Part shown: piece after piece, positions 23,944 through 33,600 of the stretch
How positions within the stretch are numbered: position 1 is the first letter of the stretch
Layout of the letters: the number at the start of each line of letters is the position of its first letter
NCBI RefSeq assembly: GCF_946221635.1
Contig: NZ_CAMIHB010000021.1
Span: 6,503 to 70,502, forward strand
Source: an uncultured Rhodoferax sp.
GTDB lineage: Bacteria > Pseudomonadota > Gammaproteobacteria > Burkholderiales > Burkholderiaceae_C
Length of the DNA: 64,000 nt
Direction of reading: 5' to 3'
Program-made: the position numbers and the translations under genes
Notes under the pieces: model-generated
Seen by the model: only the letters and a program-made list of their open reading frames with translations
The model's database searches: none
Told to the model about the DNA's origin: nothing

Positions 23944-24540
23944 TCAGCGCTTGCTGAGTTTGCTGGCGGGCACCATGCCCGGTGTGCCTGCCAGCAGCAC
24001 CACCATCTCGCCCTGGCGCAGGATCACGTTCTTGACGGTTTCGTAGCGACCTTGGTACATCACGGCGTCGCCCGCCTGGATACGCGGCGGAAGAGGAATC
24101 TGGCGGCGGGGTGCCGGTGCGTGTGGGCGCAGCCTGCTGGCGATCTGCGGATGCTGGGAGGACAGTGTTTCCAGCGCTTGCGCCACGGCGGCCCGAATGT
24201 CGGGGGCCGTGAAGGGTTTGCCCAACACAAAAAGAGCGCCTGCGGCCTCGGCCGTTTCTTGCAGGGTGGCGTCCAGGTTCGCGGCCATGAGACCGAAGCG
24301 GCACTGCGGGTTGTGGGACAACACGGCCTGGTGCAATGCCATGCCCGATGTCTGGTCCTTGGAGTAGTTGTCGGTCAGCAGGAGCAGGGGTTGGTGTTCC
24401 GCGGCCACTTCGATGGCGGCCTGGGGGGTGCTGACGGTCTTGATGTCGGCAGGCTCGAAGCCGTAGCCTTCGAGGAGCTGGCGCAAAAAGGTCTGAATGG
24501 CGGGGCTGCTATCGGCCACCAGAAAACGGGTCGCGGACAT
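23944..24540 (-). CDS. Response-regulator receiver-domain protein
   Basis: A 198-aa protein with an N-terminal CheY-like receiver domain (to about 125): acidic Asp10 in FLVADSSPAI, the likely phosphorylation site Asp57 in LLLTDNYSKD, and the conserved lysine in VLGKPFTAPD near 109. The C-terminal 70 residues form an extra domain (GDAVMYQGRYETVKNVILRQ) that looks like a small beta-barrel and is not one I recognise. The second acidic residue of the usual Asp-Asp pair is Ser11. No histidine kinase is adjacent. The gene converges on the aminotransferase gene with a 7-base gap. Confidence 0.8.
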   Translation of the reverse strand: MSATRFLVADSSPAIQTFLRQLLEGYGFEPADIKTVSTPQAAIEVAAEHQPLLLLTDNYSKDQTSGMALHQAVLSHNPQCRFGLMAANLDATLQETAEAAGALFVLGKPFTAPDIRAAVAQALETLSSQHPQIASRLRPHAPAPRRQIPLPPRIQAGDAVMYQGRYETVKNVILRQGEMVVLLAGTPGMVPASKLSKR

Positions 24541-24653
24541 GAATGTCGGAATGCGGGTTACGGGACGAAAATAAGCCTGGCGAAGCGGAAGCCGGAAGGT
24601 ACAAGGATAATGTTACAGAGTGTTAAAAACCGACGAAGTGACTAGGAAAATTG

Positions 24654-25301
24654 ATGGAAAAGACTCTAAAAATTGACTTCGTTTCCGATGTATCTTGCCC
24701 TTGGTGTGCCATCGGTCTGCAGAGCCTGCAGACGGCCCTGGGCCGGCTCGAAGGCGAGGTGCAGGCCGAGCTGCATTTCCAGCCCTTTGAGCTGAATCCC
24801 CAGATGGTTCCCGAAGGCGAGGACATCACCGAACACCTGAACAAGAAGTACGGTTCCACGCCCGAGCAGGCCGCCGCCGCCCGCGAGAACATTCGCCAGC
24901 GCGGCGAAGCTGTGGGTTTTACCTTCAACATGGACAAGCGCGGTCGCATCTACAACACCTTCGATGCGCACCGCCTGTTGCACTGGGCCGAATCTTCGGG
25001 GCAGCAGCTCGCGCTCAAGCAGGCCCTGTTTGCCGCCTATTTCACCCATGGCGAAGACCCCAGCAACCACGAGGTGCTGCTGCGCGCGGTGGGGACTGCC
25101 GGGCTGGACGTGGACGAAGCGCAGCGCGTGCTGTCCTCGGGCGATTACGCGGATGAAGTGCGCGAGCAGGAGCAGTTCTACCTGCAAAACGGCATCCATT
25201 CGGTGCCTGCCATCGTCATTAATGACCGCCACCTGATTTCGGGCGGCCAGCCGCCCGAGGTGTTTGAGCAGGCATTGCGACAAATCGCTGCAGGAGTTTG
25301 A
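24654..25301 (+). CDS. DsbA-family oxidoreductase (FrnE-like)
   Basis: Cytoplasmic thioredoxin-fold protein of 215 aa, lacking a signal peptide. The redox motif CPWC lies in SDVSCPWCAIG at the N-terminus. The helical insertion and the later cis-proline loop HSVPAIVIND are typical of FrnE/DsbA-like disulfide isomerases. ATG 24654 is used; an in-frame TTG lies three bases earlier. Its stop overlaps the phoD start by one base, so the two are co-expressed. A role in redox protection is known for FrnE in other bacteria, not shown here. Confidence 0.87.
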   Translation: MEKTLKIDFVSDVSCPWCAIGLQSLQTALGRLEGEVQAELHFQPFELNPQMVPEGEDITEHLNKKYGSTPEQAAAARENIRQRGEAVGFTFNMDKRGRIYNTFDAHRLLHWAESSGQQLALKQALFAAYFTHGEDPSNHEVLLRAVGTAGLDVDEAQRVLSSGDYADEVREQEQFYLQNGIHSVPAIVINDRHLISGGQPPEVFEQALRQIAAGV

Positions 25302-26863
25302 TGGACCGACGGCAACTCCTGGGCTGGGCTGCCGCAAGTGCCGGAGCCCTGTGGTTGCCACGCAGTGCCTGGAGCCAGCCGCGGCTGGAGAGCGACCCGT
25401 TTGCCTTGGGCGTGGCCAGCGGCTCGCCCACGCATGACGCGGTGGTGCTGTGGACGCGGCTGGTACAAGACCAAGCCCAGCGCCTGGGCACCGCTCCCGT
25501 CACCGTGCGCTGGGAGGTGGCGCATGACGTGCAGTTCCGGCACCCCGTGCAGTCGGGCCAGGCACAGGCATTGCCCGCGCTGGGCCATTCCGTGCATGTA
25601 GAGGTGCAGGGCCTGGAGCCCGACCGCTGGTACCACTACCGTTTCATGCTGGGCTCCGCGGTCAGCATGGTGGGGCGCACGCGCACCTTTCCCGCACCGG
25701 GCGCTGCCGCCAAGCGCCTGCGCCTGGGCTACGCGTCCTGCCAGCACTGGGAGCACGGCTACTACAGCGCCTACCGGCACATGCTGGGGGAGCAGCTCGA
25801 CGCGGTGATGTTTCTGGGCGACTACATCTACGAGTACGCAGGCAGCAGCAAGGCGGTGCGCAGCGTGTCGGGTGGCACCGCCATCACACTGGACGACTAC
25901 CGCGCACGTTACGCGTTCTACAAGACCGACCCCCACCTGCAGGCCATGCACGCGGCCTGCCCCTGGCTGCTGACCTGGGACGACCACGAGGTGCAGAACG
26001 ACTACGCGGGTGAAGCCCCTGGCAACCGGGGCCCGGAGGGTATCGACTTCCTGGCCCGTCGCGCGGCGGCCTACCAAGCCTACTACGAGCATATGCCGCT
26101 GCGTGCTGCCGCCCTGGGCCGTGCGCTCAACGGCGTGTGGGGCGCCCAGCGCACGCTGCGCCTGTATGACCGGGTACCTTTTGGCCGCCTGGCTACGCTG
26201 CACCTGCTGGACGACCGCCAGTACCGGGACCCGCAAGCCTGCACCAAGGGCGGCGGCCCCGGCTCCAGCACGGTAAACCCTGCCCACTGCGCCGCTTTGG
26301 CCGACCCCAAGCGCACGCTGCTGGGCAGCGCCCAGGAACGTTGGCTGGACCAGTCCCTGGCTATCGGTGGCGGGCAATGGACGGTCTTGGGTCAGCAGAC
26401 GGTGTTTGGCCAGCGCGACTTCCACCTGGGCGAGGGCGTCAGCGTGTCCAATGATGGCTGGGACGGCTACGCCGCCGCCCGCACGCGGGTGACCGACGCG
26501 CTGCAGCGCCACCAGGCGAGCAACCCCGTGTTCCTGGGGGGGGACGTGCACGCCAACTGGGTGGGCCACGTCAAGGCCGACTATGCGCGGCGCGACAGTG
26601 CGACCGTGGGCGTGGAGTTCTGCGGGACCAGCATCAGTTCCCGCGGAGGCAGCAACGACGGTATGGCCGACACGCTGGCAGAGAACCCGCACTTCGTGTT
26701 CGCAGACCGCGAGCGGCGCGGCTACGGTGTGGCCGAATTCACGCCCCAGCAGCTGAACGTGGCCCTGCGCGTGGTGGACGATGTGACGCAGGCGGACTCC
26801 GGGCTGCAGACCCTGGCTCGGTTTGTGGTGGAGCCCGGACGACTGGCGCTGCAAGCTGTGTGA
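25301..26863 (+). CDS. phoD: PhoD-family alkaline phosphatase/phosphodiesterase, Tat-exported
   Basis: Metallophosphoesterase of the PhoD family that releases phosphate from phosphodi- or monoesters outside the cytoplasm. A Tat-type signal (MDRRQLLGWAAASAGALWL) starts the 520-aa protein. The PhoD N-terminal domain follows with PFALGVASGSPT. Metal-binding blocks are FLGDYIYEY near 168, TWDDHEVQNDY near 227 and GGDVHANWVG near 414. The start overlaps the upstream frnE-like stop (TGATG) after an AGGAG ribosome site. The GGD block is coded over an eight-G run (26536-26543). No Pho box was searched for convincingly. Confidence 0.9.
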   Translation: MDRRQLLGWAAASAGALWLPRSAWSQPRLESDPFALGVASGSPTHDAVVLWTRLVQDQAQRLGTAPVTVRWEVAHDVQFRHPVQSGQAQALPALGHSVHVEVQGLEPDRWYHYRFMLGSAVSMVGRTRTFPAPGAAAKRLRLGYASCQHWEHGYYSAYRHMLGEQLDAVMFLGDYIYEYAGSSKAVRSVSGGTAITLDDYRARYAFYKTDPHLQAMHAACPWLLTWDDHEVQNDYAGEAPGNRGPEGIDFLARRAAAYQAYYEHMPLRAAALGRALNGVWGAQRTLRLYDRVPFGRLATLHLLDDRQYRDPQACTKGGGPGSSTVNPAHCAALADPKRTLLGSAQERWLDQSLAIGGGQWTVLGQQTVFGQRDFHLGEGVSVSNDGWDGYAAARTRVTDALQRHQASNPVFLGGDVHANWVGHVKADYARRDSATVGVEFCGTSISSRGGSNDGMADTLAENPHFVFADRERRGYGVAEFTPQQLNVALRVVDDVTQADSGLQTLARFVVEPGRLALQAV

Positions 26864-26890
26864 GTCGGGCAACGGGCGCGATGGGAAGCG

Positions 26891-27664
26891 TCAGTGCGCG
26901 AAGAGGGCGAACAGTTCGCCCTTGAAATGAATGCCGAGGCGGGCAAACGCCCGGTTGCGGTAGGTCTTGACCGTGGGCAGGCGCAGCCCCAGATCCATGG
27001 CAATGCCTTCTTGTGTCATGCCGGTGAGCAGGCGGGCGCAGACATCGACTTCCCGCGCGCTCAGGCCATGCCCGCACGCCTGCAGACGCTCGGACCAGTA
27101 AGCGGCGTGACGTAGCCGACTTGCGGGTCGGGGGGCACTCAGCTCAATCTGTTTTTGTGCCAGGGTGAGCAGGGCCGGGGCCAGCGACTCCAGATCCGCC
27201 AGATGGGCATCGCGGAAGGGGCGCTGGTGTGCATGGCGGTAGAAGTTGATGGCAAACACGCCTTCCTGTCGGTGCTGCACCACCGAGACCCGTTCTGCCA
27301 CACCATGGGCCTCGTAGACACGGGCACGGTGCAAGGGCGGCACTTCGCTGGCTGTGATGTGGCACAGCACCAATTCGCCCGCGTGTTGGGACGTGCCAGT
27401 CAACGTACGGTCCTGCAAGTACGGGCCCGACAGATAGGCCTGCCAGCAGTCGCGTGTGGTATCGGGCACACCGTGGCTGGAGGACATGAACAGCGTGGGG
27501 ATGCAATGCACACCAGTTTGGTAGACGGCGTAGGAGGCAGCAGGGACCACCGCCTGCAGATGCCCCAAGACCTGGGATTCAAATGACCGTTGTCCGATCA
27601 GCGGAATCAGCTGGGGCAGCAAGCGTGTGCTGAGGCTGCCTGCGGTGGGTATCCATTGGCGCAT
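26891..27664 (-). CDS. LuxR-type transcriptional regulator
   Basis: Regulator of 257 aa with a C-terminal LuxR helix-turn-helix: LSAREVDVCARLLTGMTQEG then LPTVKTYRNRAFARLGI. The N-terminal 170 residues resemble a GAF/PAS-like sensing region but carry no motif I can name. It is divergent from a DUF3237 gene and a Bug binding-protein gene across 85 bases, so it may control them in response to a carboxylic or aromatic compound. That link is inferred from position only. Confidence 0.82.
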   Translation of the reverse strand: MRQWIPTAGSLSTRLLPQLIPLIGQRSFESQVLGHLQAVVPAASYAVYQTGVHCIPTLFMSSSHGVPDTTRDCWQAYLSGPYLQDRTLTGTSQHAGELVLCHITASEVPPLHRARVYEAHGVAERVSVVQHRQEGVFAINFYRHAHQRPFRDAHLADLESLAPALLTLAQKQIELSAPRPASRLRHAAYWSERLQACGHGLSAREVDVCARLLTGMTQEGIAMDLGLRLPTVKTYRNRAFARLGIHFKGELFALFAH

Positions 27665-27749
27665 GGTGCGGAAAACGGCAGGGGCTGTAGTGATCCTGTC
27701 ATCCTATGGGAGGACAGACACGCCGCATCCTTGGGAATACCCTTGGTCC

Positions 27750-28217
27750 ATGCACGATCTGCCCCCGCCCCAGCTTCAATTCTTCGCGGACCTCTCCATC
27801 CAGGTCGACAAGCCCCAGGACGTGGGCCCGACGCTGGGTGGCGTGCGTCGCCTGATTCCCATCCTGGGGGGCGAGGTCCGTGGGCGAGACTGGACGGCAC
27901 GCGTGTTGCCGGGGGGGGCGGATTTTCAGCTCATCCTCAGCCCGCGGGTCAGTGAGCTCGATGCGCGTTACGTGCTGGAGACCGATGCCGGCGATCTCAT
28001 CTACGTGCACAACCGCGCGGTGCGTACGGCACCTGCCGAGGTGATGACACGGCTGCTGCGTGGAGAGGCGGTAGACCCCCAGTCGGTGTACTTCCGTTGC
28101 TCCCCGCGCTTTGAAACTGCGGCTGCCGGTTTGTCCTGGATTGCAGAACGTATGTTTCTCGGGACCGGTGAACGGCATCCGGACCGCGTGGCCATGCGGT
28201 TTTTTGAAGTGGCCTGA
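27750..28217 (+). CDS. DUF3237 family protein
   Basis: A 155-aa protein of the DUF3237 (UPF0311) family, recognised by FADLSIQVDKPQDVGPTLGG near the N-terminus, ARYVLETDAGDLIYVHNRAV and a YFRCSPRFET segment. No biochemical role is established that I know of; members often sit beside aromatic or tricarboxylate uptake genes. Here a Bug-type binding protein follows after 43 bases. The start is set at ATG 27750 (MHDLPPPQ). Upstream codons in the same frame include an ATG at 27627, but that region overlaps the LuxR gene start and looks non-coding. Confidence 0.82.
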   Translation: MHDLPPPQLQFFADLSIQVDKPQDVGPTLGGVRRLIPILGGEVRGRDWTARVLPGGADFQLILSPRVSELDARYVLETDAGDLIYVHNRAVRTAPAEVMTRLLRGEAVDPQSVYFRCSPRFETAAAGLSWIAERMFLGTGERHPDRVAMRFFEVA

Positions 28218-28260
28218 GCTGCGGTCGTTCCTTTTTCATAACAACCCTTGGAGACACACC

Positions 28261-29268
28261 ATGAACCACCCCACCCCTAAGCCCTTTGTGGCGCGTCGCC
28301 GCGCCTGCTCTTGGGGCCTTGCCTTGCTGGCGTTTGGCCTGAGTTCGGCAACCTGGGCGCAAGGCACATTTCCCAATCGCCCGGTACGCCTGATAGTGGG
28401 TTTTCCCGCAGGCACCGGGCCCGACATCGTGGCGCGCATCCTGGCCCAGAAGCTCTCGGAGAGCTGGGGCAACATGGGGGTGACAGTGGACAACAAGCCG
28501 GGGGCGGGCGGTCTGATTGCCGCCAGTGAAGCCGCGCGTGCGATCCCGGATGGCTACACCCTCATGCTCGGGGAAACCGGTCAGCTCAGCATTGCACCCA
28601 AGAGCTACAGCAAATTGCCCTATGACCCGGTCAAGGACTTTGCACCGGTCAGCCAGGTGGTGAGTTCCGACTTCGTGCTGCTGGTCAACCCGCAGAAAGT
28701 CCCGGCCAGGAATGTGAAGGAACTGGTGGGCTGGACCCAACAGAACAAGGGCCTGTTCATGGCCACGTTTGGCGCGGGCACCCCGGGCCACTTTGGCGCC
28801 TACATGTTTGGCGATGCCGTGAAGGTCAAACCCGAGGTGGTGCACTACCGCACCACGGCAGATGCCTTGGGCGGCATCTTCAGCGGGGATGTACAGGGCG
28901 TGTTTGCCAGCGTGGCGCTGGCGGCTCCCAACGTCAAGTCGGGCAAACTGCTGGCGCTGGGTACGACCGGTGCGAGCCGCAGCCCCGCTTTACCCGAGGT
29001 ACCCACCATCAAGGAACAGGGGTACAGCCAACTGGAATTCACGTCCTGGTTCGGGGTGGTGGCGCCCAGCAAAGTACCTGGGGACATTCTGGCCAAACTC
29101 AGCGAGGACATCCAGAAAGTGCTGCGCACGCCGGAAACCAAGGCGAAATTTGAAGAGGCCGGCTTCCGTGTGACAGGCACCAGCCGCGACGAGTTCGCCC
29201 GCATCATCGCTGCAGATACTGTGACGTGGGGGCAGGCCGTCACCGCAACGGGGTTCAAGGCCGATTGA
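28261..29268 (+). CDS. Bug-family tripartite tricarboxylate transporter substrate-binding protein
   Basis: Periplasmic receptor of 335 aa with a signal peptide ending near ATWAQG. The family signature FPNRPVRLIVGFPAGTGPDI follows. Further Bug motifs are VDNKPGAGGLIAA, PDGYTLMLG, PYDPVKDFAPV and the late PEVPTIKEQG. These proteins bind carboxylates or aromatic acids; the ligand cannot be told here. No TctA/TctB permease genes are adjacent, which is common because Burkholderiales carry many orphan Bug genes. It starts after a GGAGACACACC leader. Possible regulation is by the upstream LuxR protein. Confidence 0.93.
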   Translation: MNHPTPKPFVARRRACSWGLALLAFGLSSATWAQGTFPNRPVRLIVGFPAGTGPDIVARILAQKLSESWGNMGVTVDNKPGAGGLIAASEAARAIPDGYTLMLGETGQLSIAPKSYSKLPYDPVKDFAPVSQVVSSDFVLLVNPQKVPARNVKELVGWTQQNKGLFMATFGAGTPGHFGAYMFGDAVKVKPEVVHYRTTADALGGIFSGDVQGVFASVALAAPNVKSGKLLALGTTGASRSPALPEVPTIKEQGYSQLEFTSWFGVVAPSKVPGDILAKLSEDIQKVLRTPETKAKFEEAGFRVTGTSRDEFARIIAADTVTWGQAVTATGFKAD

Positions 29269-29277
29269 GGCGCGGGC

Positions 29278-30000
29278 TCAGGGGCGAGTCAAGATTTCCA
29301 GCAGGCGGTCCAGCCCGCCGCTGTTGATGGCCACCTGGGCCTGGGCGCGCACGGCGGGTTTGGCGTGGTAGGCCACCGACAGACCGGCGGCGCCCATCAT
29401 GGGCAGGTCGTTGGCGCCATCGCCCATGGCGATGCACTGTGCGGGCTCAATGCCCAGCAGCGAGGCCACTTCGAGCAGCGTGCGGCGCTTCTCGGCGCCA
29501 TCGCAGATCTCGCCCCAGCTTTGCTGCACCAGCCCACCGGTCAGCGTTCCGCAACTGGGGCCCGAGGCGATTTCCAGCACATTGGAGCGGGTGTAGTCGA
29601 TGCCCAGCAGGGCGCGCACGTGCTCGGCAAAGTAGGTAAAACCGCCGCTGACCAGCAGTACCTTGAGTCCGACCTGCTTGCAGGCCGCCACCAGCTCGGC
29701 AGCACCCGGGTTCAGGCGCAGGCGTTCGCGTTTGACGGCCTCCAGGTCCGCCACGGTGACACCCTTGAGCAGGGCGACGCGGCGGCGCAGGCTGTCCTTG
29801 AAGTCGGTGATTTCCCCGCGCATGGCCGCCTCGGTGATGGCAGCCACCTCTGCCTTGCGCCCCACGGCGTCGGCAATCTCGTCGATGCACTCGATGTTGA
29901 TGAGCGTGGAGTCCATGTCGAAGGCGATGAGCTTGTAGTCGCTCAGGCGCAGCGCAGAGGGCAGGTTCTGGACAACGAGGCCGGGGGAGATTTCTTGCAT
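29278..30000 (-). CDS. serB: Phosphoserine phosphatase SerB
   Basis: HAD-family enzyme that releases serine from phosphoserine, the last step of serine synthesis. The 240-aa protein has the nucleophile motif FDMDSTLI near residue 28, VSGGFTYFAEHV near 120, and GDGANDLPMMGAAGLSVAYHAKP near 193, together covering the HAD motifs I-IV. It lacks the ACT-like N-terminal domain of longer SerB proteins, as in other compact forms. It converges on the Bug gene with a 9-base gap. A repeat copy lies just upstream of its start (30015-30072), in what would be its promoter region. Confidence 0.95.
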   Translation of the reverse strand: MQEISPGLVVQNLPSALRLSDYKLIAFDMDSTLINIECIDEIADAVGRKAEVAAITEAAMRGEITDFKDSLRRRVALLKGVTVADLEAVKRERLRLNPGAAELVAACKQVGLKVLLVSGGFTYFAEHVRALLGIDYTRSNVLEIASGPSCGTLTGGLVQQSWGEICDGAEKRRTLLEVASLLGIEPAQCIAMGDGANDLPMMGAAGLSVAYHAKPAVRAQAQVAINSGGLDRLLEILTRP

Positions 30001-30014
30001 GGTGAGGCAGGGGT

Positions 30015-30072
30015 GCTATGAATTTGCTAGCTGCTTGCGCATATTCCACGGGGGCTGGAGGCCAAATTTGGC
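30015..30072 (+). repeat. Dispersed ~58-bp repeat, copy 5, between serB and a membrane-protein gene
   Basis: Contains the blocks GCTATGAATTTGCTAGCTGC, TTGCGCATATTCCACG and GGGCTGGAGGCC, ending in a perfect 12-base palindrome GCCAAATTTGGC at 30061-30072. It starts 14 bases upstream of the serB start codon, in a 136-base intergenic region. Confidence 0.85.
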
Positions 30073-30136
30073 AAAAACCCAGCCAGAATGAAGCGAGCCA
30101 GGCATTGTACCCACCGGGCCGTGCGCGCCCTGGGGG

Positions 30137-30619
30137 TCAGTGCAGCGCGTTGGCGCGGACCAGTGCCTCGTGGCGGGCGTTGATGGCCATCACGACCTTG
30201 TCGCCCCGGTTCCAGTGGTCCAGGAAGACTTCGCTGTCCTTGGTGAAGCGGTGACCGATACGGATGGAATAGGACTTGAACATCCAGCTGAACAGGGACG
30301 TGTAGAACACCGCCTCGTCCAGGTCGCGCCACTTCACACCGCTGGTACCCTTGGTCCAGGGCAGGATGCCGGAAGAGCGCCAGACGCCAACGTCGTCCAT
30401 GTAGAGGCGGTGGCTTTTGATCGAGAGGTAATTCAAGAAAATGACGAGCGTGCATAGCGTAAGAACAATCAGCCCGGCAAGAATGTTGCCAACGAAAGCG
30501 ACAACTGACACGGCCAGCAGAATGATGGCGAATATTCCTGTCCAGATGTAGGCTGTCCAGGACTTGCCGCCCAGTTCATGCACATCGCGGGCCGTGACGT
30601 TGGTGTTTTCTTGATCCAT
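30137..30619 (-). CDS. Small membrane protein of unknown function
   Basis: A 160-aa protein with two strong hydrophobic segments (about 24-43 and 47-66), then a soluble part with WKSYSIRIG-like PH features (SHRLYMDDVGVWRSSGILPW; VKWRDLDEAVFY). The layout, two membrane spans plus a bacterial-PH-like beta domain, resembles membrane-anchored PH-domain proteins, but I do not recognise a named family. It lies between mfd and serB on the same strand, 68 bases upstream of the mfd end coordinate in the opposite sense of transcription order, with its own spacing on both sides. Function is not assigned. Confidence 0.7.
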   Translation of the reverse strand: MDQENTNVTARDVHELGGKSWTAYIWTGIFAIILLAVSVVAFVGNILAGLIVLTLCTLVIFLNYLSIKSHRLYMDDVGVWRSSGILPWTKGTSGVKWRDLDEAVFYTSLFSWMFKSYSIRIGHRFTKDSEVFLDHWNRGDKVVMAINARHEALVRANALH

Positions 30620-30687
30620 GGGCTCCCCCTAAAAAGTTGTGCCGAAACTGTAGCCGGAAAAATGGCGGATTCCGTGACTGGCCGCCT

Positions 30688-33600
30688 CTAGGCGCCGGAT
30701 TTTGCGGCGACCGGCGTGCCCAGGCTGCGCAGCACGTCCCGCACCATCTGCACCCGCGCCTTCACCTCAGGCAGCTCACGTTCGATGCGCAGCTTCTCGT
30801 TGCCCACCAGCTTGATGTGCCGGTTCTTCTGGATCAGCGCGATCACGCCCATGGGATCAATGGGCGCGTCCTTCTTGAACGTAATGGTGATGACGCCGGG
30901 CGCGGCGTCCACCTTCACTACGCCGTAGGGCTTGGCGATCACGCGCAGGCGGTGCACATCGATCAGCGTCTGGGTCTGGGCCGGCAGCTTGCCAAAGCGG
31001 TCCACGATTTCTTCCAGCAGCGCGTCCACCTGGTCGGTGGTCTTGGCGGTGGCCAGCTTCTTGTAGAAAGACAGGCGCAGGTGCACATCGCCGCAGTAGT
31101 CGTCGGGCAGCAGGGCTGGGGCGTGCAGGTTGATTTCGGTGGTGACGTTGAGGGGTTGAAGCAGGTCGGGCTCCTGGCCGTTCTTGAGGCAGCGCACCGC
31201 TTCGCTCAGCATCTCGTTGTACAGCTGGAAGCCGACTTCCAGCATATTGCCGCTCTGGTTCTCGCCCAGCACCTCGCCAGCGCCACGGATTTCCAGGTCG
31301 TGCATGGCCAGGTAGAAGCCGCTGCCCAGTTCTTCCATGCTCTGGATCGCGTCCAGGCGCTGCTGGGCCTGTTTGGTCAGGCCCTCGATGTCGGGCACCA
31401 TGAGGTAGGCATAGGCTTGGTGGTGGCTGCGGCCTACACGGCCACGCAGCTGGTGCAGCTGGGCCAGGCCAAACTTGTCGGCACGGCTCATCACGATGGT
31501 GTTGGCGCTGGGCACGTCGATACCTGTCTCGATGATGGTGGAGCACAGCAGCAGGTTGAAGCGTTGGGCCACGAAGTCGCGCATCACAGCTTCGAGCTGG
31601 CGCTCAGGCATCTGGCCGTGGGCCACGGCAATGCGCGCCTCGGGCAACAGTTCTTCGAGCTTTTGGCGCCGGTTCTCGATGGTCTCCACCTCGTTGTGCA
31701 GGAAATAGACCTGCCCGCCGCGCTTCAACTCGCGCAGCACGGCCTCGCGGATCACGCCGTTGCCCTCGGTGCGCACAAAGGTCTTGATGGCCAGTCGCCG
31801 CTGCGGGGCGGTGGCGATGACGCTGAGGTCACGCAGGCCTTCCAGCGCCATGCCCAGCGTACGCGGGATGGGCGTGGCGGTGAGCGTGAGCACGTCCACC
31901 TCGGCGCGCAGGGCCTTCATCTGCTCCTTGTGGCGCACGCCAAAACGGTGCTCCTCGTCGATGATGAGCAGGCCCAGGTTCTTGAACTGGGTGGCCTCGG
32001 ACAGCAGCTTGTGGGTGCCCACGACGATGTCCACCGTGCCATCGGCCACGCCTTTGAGTGCGGCAGTGATTTCCTTGGCCGAACGGAAGCGGCTCATCTC
32101 CGCCACCTTGACCGGCCATTTGCTGAAGCGGTCCACCAGGGTCTGGTAGTGCTGCTCGGCCAGCAGCGTGGTGGGGGCCAAAAAAGCCACCTGCTTGCCA
32201 CCGGTTACCGCCACGAAGGCCGCGCGCAAGGCGACTTCGGTCTTGCCAAAGCCCACGTCGCCGCAAACCAGACGGTCCATGGGACGCGGCGAAATCATGT
32301 CCTGGATGACGCAGTGGATGGCCGCTTTCTGGTCGGCGGTTTCTTCGAAGCCGAAGTCGTTGGCGAATTGCTCGTAGTCGCCCGGGCTGTAGCGGAAGGC
32401 ATGGCCCTCGCGGGCGGCGCGGCGCGCATAGATATTGAGCAGTTCGGCCGCGGCATCGCGCACCTGTTCGGCGGCCTTGCGTTTGGCTTTTTCCCATTGC
32501 CCGCTGCCCAGGCGGTGCAGCGGCGCCTCGTCAGCGCTGACGCCGGTATAGCGGCTGATGAGCTGCAGCTGGCTCACCGGCACATAGAGCGTGGCCTGGT
32601 CGGCGTATTCCAGGTGCAGGAACTCCTGCAGTTCGGGCTCGCCCGCGGCGTTCTTGTTGCCCATGTCCATGTGCATCAGACCGCGGTAGCGCCCGATGCC
32701 ATGGGCGCTGTGCACCACCGGGTCGCCTACATTGAGCTCCGACAGGTCCTTGATCAGCGCTTCCACGTCGCTGACCTGCTCCTGCTTCTTGCGCCGGCGG
32801 GTGGTGGGGCCGGAGGCAAACAGTTCGGTCTCGGTGACCAAATCAATACCGGTTTCCAGCCAGCTGAAGCCCACCGTCAGGGCCGAGGTGGCAATGCCGA
32901 ACTTCTCGTCACTGGCGAGAAATTCCTGCAGCGAATCAAAGGCCGGGGGCTGGATGCCGCTGGCGCGCACAAAGTCCAGCAGGCTTTCGCGCCGGCCATC
33001 GCTTTCGGCCAGCACCAGGATGCGGTGCTGCGTGTTGCGGGCATGGGTTTTCAATCGCGCCAGCGGGTCTTCGGTGCCGCGTTCGGCAGACAGCGGGGGC
33101 AGGCCCGTCCATTCCACAAACTCGCTGCCGTCACCCTGGGCCCGTATGGCCAGTTGGGCATGCGCATTGGCCGTGGCAAAGAACTGCTCGGTGCCCAGGA
33201 ACAGGGCCTCAGGCGGCAAGGCCGGGCGGTCCGGGTCGCCCTGCACCAGGCGGTAGCGGTCCTTGGTGTCCTGCCAGAAGCGCTGGAAGGCGGGTTCCAG
33301 GTCGCCATGCAGCACCACGGTGGCGTCCGCACCTACGTAGTCGAACACGGTGGCGGTTTCTTCAAAGAACAACGGCAGGTAGTACTCGATACCGGCCGTG
33401 GCCACGCCGTTGCCGATGTCCTTGTAGATGCGGCTCTTGGTCGGGTCCCCGTCCAAGAGTTCGCGCCAGCGGCTGCGGAACTTGGCGCGGGCCGCATCGT
33501 CCATGGGGAATTCGCGGCCGGGGAGCAGGCGCACCTCGGGCACGGGGTAAAGGCTGCGCTGGCTGTCGGGGTCGAAGGTGCGGATGGAGTCGATTTCGTC